From the NCBI GenBank assembly GCA_964511185.1, contig CAZEDU010000114.1:1-16305 (forward strand): a DNA stretch of 16,305 nt, given 5' to 3'. This stretch comes from CAZEDU01 sp964511185 (GTDB lineage Bacteria; Myxococcota; Myxococcia; Myxococcales; Myxococcaceae). Made by a program: the position numbers and the translations under genes. The notes under the pieces are model-generated. The model made no database searches. It had not been told where the DNA came from and worked only from the letters and a program-made list of their open reading frames with translations. Shown one piece after another: positions 14,532-16,305 of this stretch; position 1 is the stretch's first letter, and each line of letters begins with the position of its first letter.

Positions 14532-16148
14532 ATGCCGCCGTTCCCCGTCGCTCCGATAAGGCCGTTGCGCAGCCCTCGCGTTGCCTTCGTGAAGAAGACC
14601 TTTGGCGCTCAGCTGCGCCCGACGATCGCGACGCGGGTGACCGCCAAGCCCTATCAGCGCAAGCCGGCGACGGCGGAGCAGATCGCCACGTACCACGACA
14701 CCGCGGGGGCTCGCGCGGGCCAAGCCGGCTCCGAGCAGTTCCTCAAGACCGTCCGCAAGGGCTTCCAGGAAGCCGCCGACGTGATGGGCGTCCCCGCGTC
14801 CGTCGTCCGCCGCGTGACCCGGTTCGAGACCACCGTGGCGCTGCCGAAGTTCCGAACCGAGGACGGGAGCCTGGTGCAGGGCCGGCTGGCGCGCTCGTAC
14901 CACGTGCTGCCGAAGAAGGTCCTCCAGCGGCTCTCGCCGGATCTCACCCGCGCGCTCACCGGCGGCGGCAAGCGCGGCCAGAGCCAGTCGACCATCGCCA
15001 CCACGAACGCGATGGGGCTCGACATGACCAAGAAAAACCTGGTCATCGGGCTCACGCTCAACATCAACGGCAAGCGCATTCCGGTGCTGGGCGGGAAGGG
15101 CAACTACCAGGACCTCACCGTCCTCGAGCCGGCGCCGGGATCGAAGCTCAAGAAGGGACAAGAAGTCGCTTACCGCGATCTCTCCCCGGCCGATCGCCGC
15201 CGCTACATCCACGCCGCGATCGCCGAGCTGCCCGAGGGCCACTTCAGCCCGATGGGCGACCGAACGGCGCCCGACGTCAACACCGGCGGCGACATGGGCT
15301 ACGTCGCCGAGGTGACCGAGCTGGGCGCGGTCAGCACCAAGCCGATCAAGCTCGGCGCGAACGGCGTGGCCGACCCGGCCGGCGGCATCCCGGGCCGGCC
15401 CGAGGCGACCGGTTACGGCGCCGCCTACGCCGAGCGCCGCGCGCTCGAAGAGGCGGGCATTCCCATGAAGGGCTCCACCCGCACGCTGCAGGGCTACGGC
15501 AACGCGGCGCGCCCGTACGCCGAGCTGATCCACCGATGGGGCGGCAAGGTCGTGGCCATCGGCGAGGTGCGCCGGGTCGGCAACAGCTGGCGGGAGTTCT
15601 CGCTGGTCAACCCCGACGGCATCGACATCCCGGCGCTGAGCGCCTACCAGCAGAAGCACGGCACGATTTACGGCTTCGTGAAGGGCAAGACCCGCACGGT
15701 GCAAAGCCAGGATCCGGTTTGGGACATGCCGGCCGACGTGCTCACGCCCGCCGCGCTCGAGAACCAGGTCAACCGCTCCCGCTCGCAGCGGGCGCTCGCC
15801 AGCGGCAAGAAGTACATCAACCAGATCGCCAACGGCCCGGTGACCGAGGACGCCAAGGTGCTGTGGGACACGAAGGGCAACGTCATCCCCGACGTCGTCT
15901 CCAACGCCGGCGGCAGCGCGGTCTCGAACATGGAAGTGATGATGAACCTGTCCGGCCAGCCGTGGACGGCGGGTCAGGCGCGGCAGCGCATGCGCTTCAT
16001 GGTCGAGCAGGCCTACGACGACATGCGCCGCGTGGCGAAGGCGTACGGCATCTCGAACCGGCTGGCCACCGAGGTGATCGCGCTTCGTAAGCTCATGTTC
16101 ATCCACGGGCTCGACGTGCCGGCGCTCCCCAAGGCGCAGGCCAAGTAG
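14532..16148 (+). CDS. Divergent Glu/Leu/Phe/Val dehydrogenase (glutamate dehydrogenase) homologue
   Basis: The product is 538 residues, about 100 more than a usual hexameric glutamate dehydrogenase. The C-half is clearly of this family: EATGYGAAYA (291-300), the nucleotide-binding TLQGYGNAA (318-326), NPDGID (360-365), LTPAALENQVN (404-414), ANGPVTEDA (433-441), IPDVVSNAGGSAVSNME (452-468) and Ser465. In the N-half, TAPDVNT (245-251), a Lys in MTKKN (165-169) and a Lys in GGKGN (187-191) match catalytic positions. The KGGIRxHP substrate motif is not recognisable, and the usual GGAKGG is altered. Residues 1-48 have ten Lys/Arg and no acidic residue. It may be an oxidoreductase with a changed substrate, or a regulatory relative. 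It has its own promoter-like sequence and good ribosome binding site. Confidence 0.88.
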   Translation: MPPFPVAPIRPLRSPRVAFVKKTFGAQLRPTIATRVTAKPYQRKPATAEQIATYHDTAGARAGQAGSEQFLKTVRKGFQEAADVMGVPASVVRRVTRFETTVALPKFRTEDGSLVQGRLARSYHVLPKKVLQRLSPDLTRALTGGGKRGQSQSTIATTNAMGLDMTKKNLVIGLTLNINGKRIPVLGGKGNYQDLTVLEPAPGSKLKKGQEVAYRDLSPADRRRYIHAAIAELPEGHFSPMGDRTAPDVNTGGDMGYVAEVTELGAVSTKPIKLGANGVADPAGGIPGRPEATGYGAAYAERRALEEAGIPMKGSTRTLQGYGNAARPYAELIHRWGGKVVAIGEVRRVGNSWREFSLVNPDGIDIPALSAYQQKHGTIYGFVKGKTRTVQSQDPVWDMPADVLTPAALENQVNRSRSQRALASGKKYINQIANGPVTEDAKVLWDTKGNVIPDVVSNAGGSAVSNMEVMMNLSGQPWTAGQARQRMRFMVEQAYDDMRRVAKAYGISNRLATEVIALRKLMFIHGLDVPALPKAQAK

Positions 16149-16169
16149 CCGCGATGGCGGGTGAAGGGT

Positions 16170-16189
16170 GGGGAAGGCTATCCTTCCCC
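16170..16189 (+). repeat. Perfect 8-bp inverted repeat (hairpin) between genes
   Basis: GGGGAAGG (16170-16177), loop CTAT, and CCTTCCCC (16182-16189) form a perfect hairpin 21 bases after the GDH-like stop and 12 bases before the kinase ATG. No T-run follows, so it is not a classical terminator. It could be a transcript 3' end, an operator or a leader structure of the kinase mRNA. Confidence 0.6.
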
Positions 16190-16201
16190 TGACGAGACGA
16201 C

Positions 16202-16305
16202 ATGGCTGCACCTCAACCCGCCGCGCCCCGCCGCGATCCCGCTCAGTTCGGTAAGTACACGCTGCTCGAGCGCATCGCGGTCGGCGGCATGGCGGAGATC
16301 TTCCT
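16202..16305 (+). CDS. Ser/Thr protein kinase, N-terminal fragment cut by window edge
   Basis: Only 34 complete codons are inside the window. After a short Pro/Ala-rich start, FGKYTLLERIAVGGMAEIFL shows the first beta strands and the glycine loop (here VGGMAE in place of GxGxxG) typical of myxobacterial Hanks-type kinases. The Lys, HRD and DFG motifs would lie downstream, beyond the edge. The start ATG is the first in the frame after the 16170 hairpin. The ribosome binding site is weak. Type is confident from this motif; architecture and role cannot be told. Confidence 0.82.
   Translation, partial: MAAPQPAAPRRDPAQFGKYTLLERIAVGGMAEIF

Noticed and set aside
1..16305. CRISPR arrays, tRNA or rRNA genes, insertion sequences, phage integration sites
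   Set aside because: Reading both strands showed no regular spaced repeats, no tRNA-like T-loop or anticodon arrangement, and no transposase or integrase motifs.

Overview
The window looks like chromosomal DNA of a high-GC member of the Myxococcota, most likely a Myxococcales-type myxobacterium. The grounds are a G+C content judged by eye at about 70%, frequent GTG/TTG starts, two Hanks-type Ser/Thr kinase genes (one cut by the right edge), PEGA-domain and PilZ proteins, a type III polyketide synthase, and several surface or lipoprotein genes with no recognisable family. I saw no tRNA, rRNA, CRISPR array, transposase or phage integrase. Genes are tightly packed and no gene-free stretch exceeds about 180 bases. 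The placement is inferred from gene content and style only.

Left half (1-7289), all on the minus strand. In transcription order: a small unrecognised protein (7289-6900); a membrane Ser/Thr kinase with an N-terminal zinc ribbon and a C-terminal PEGA-like domain (6828-5086); a helical-repeat/PEGA membrane protein (5089-4121); a lipoprotein with an Ig-like domain and a propeller-like repeat region (4120-2576); a PilZ c-di-GMP receptor (2456-1941); an outer-membrane barrel protein (1930-731); and a type III polyketide synthase cut by the left edge (709-1). Kinase, PEGA protein and lipoprotein are joined by a GTGA overlap and a TGA/GTG abutment, so they are very probably co-translated. This suggests a membrane-spanning signalling unit reaching from cytoplasm to outer envelope.

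Middle (7418-12083). A plus-strand pair made of an envelope protein and a calcineurin-like phosphoesterase lipoprotein is joined by an ATGA overlap. An unrecognised coiled-coil protein follows. It converges, 7 bases apart, with a minus-strand three-domain peptidoglycan hydrolase (SLT + LysM + NlpC/P60-like) that has no signal peptide. Next comes an orphan Flp-type pilin gene closed by a good Rho-independent terminator.

Right (12090-16305), all on the plus strand. An SsnA-like amidohydrolase that has lost expected metal ligands overlaps an RlmI-like methyltransferase gene (ATGA). Behind a promoter-like sequence lies a strongly diverged glutamate-dehydrogenase homologue with a basic N-terminal extension. 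After a perfect 8-bp hairpin, a second Ser/Thr kinase begins and runs off the window.

The most interesting items are the two enzyme homologues with altered catalytic sites (12105-13442 and 14532-16148) and the coupled kinase/PEGA/lipoprotein unit. None of these has been tested by database search.
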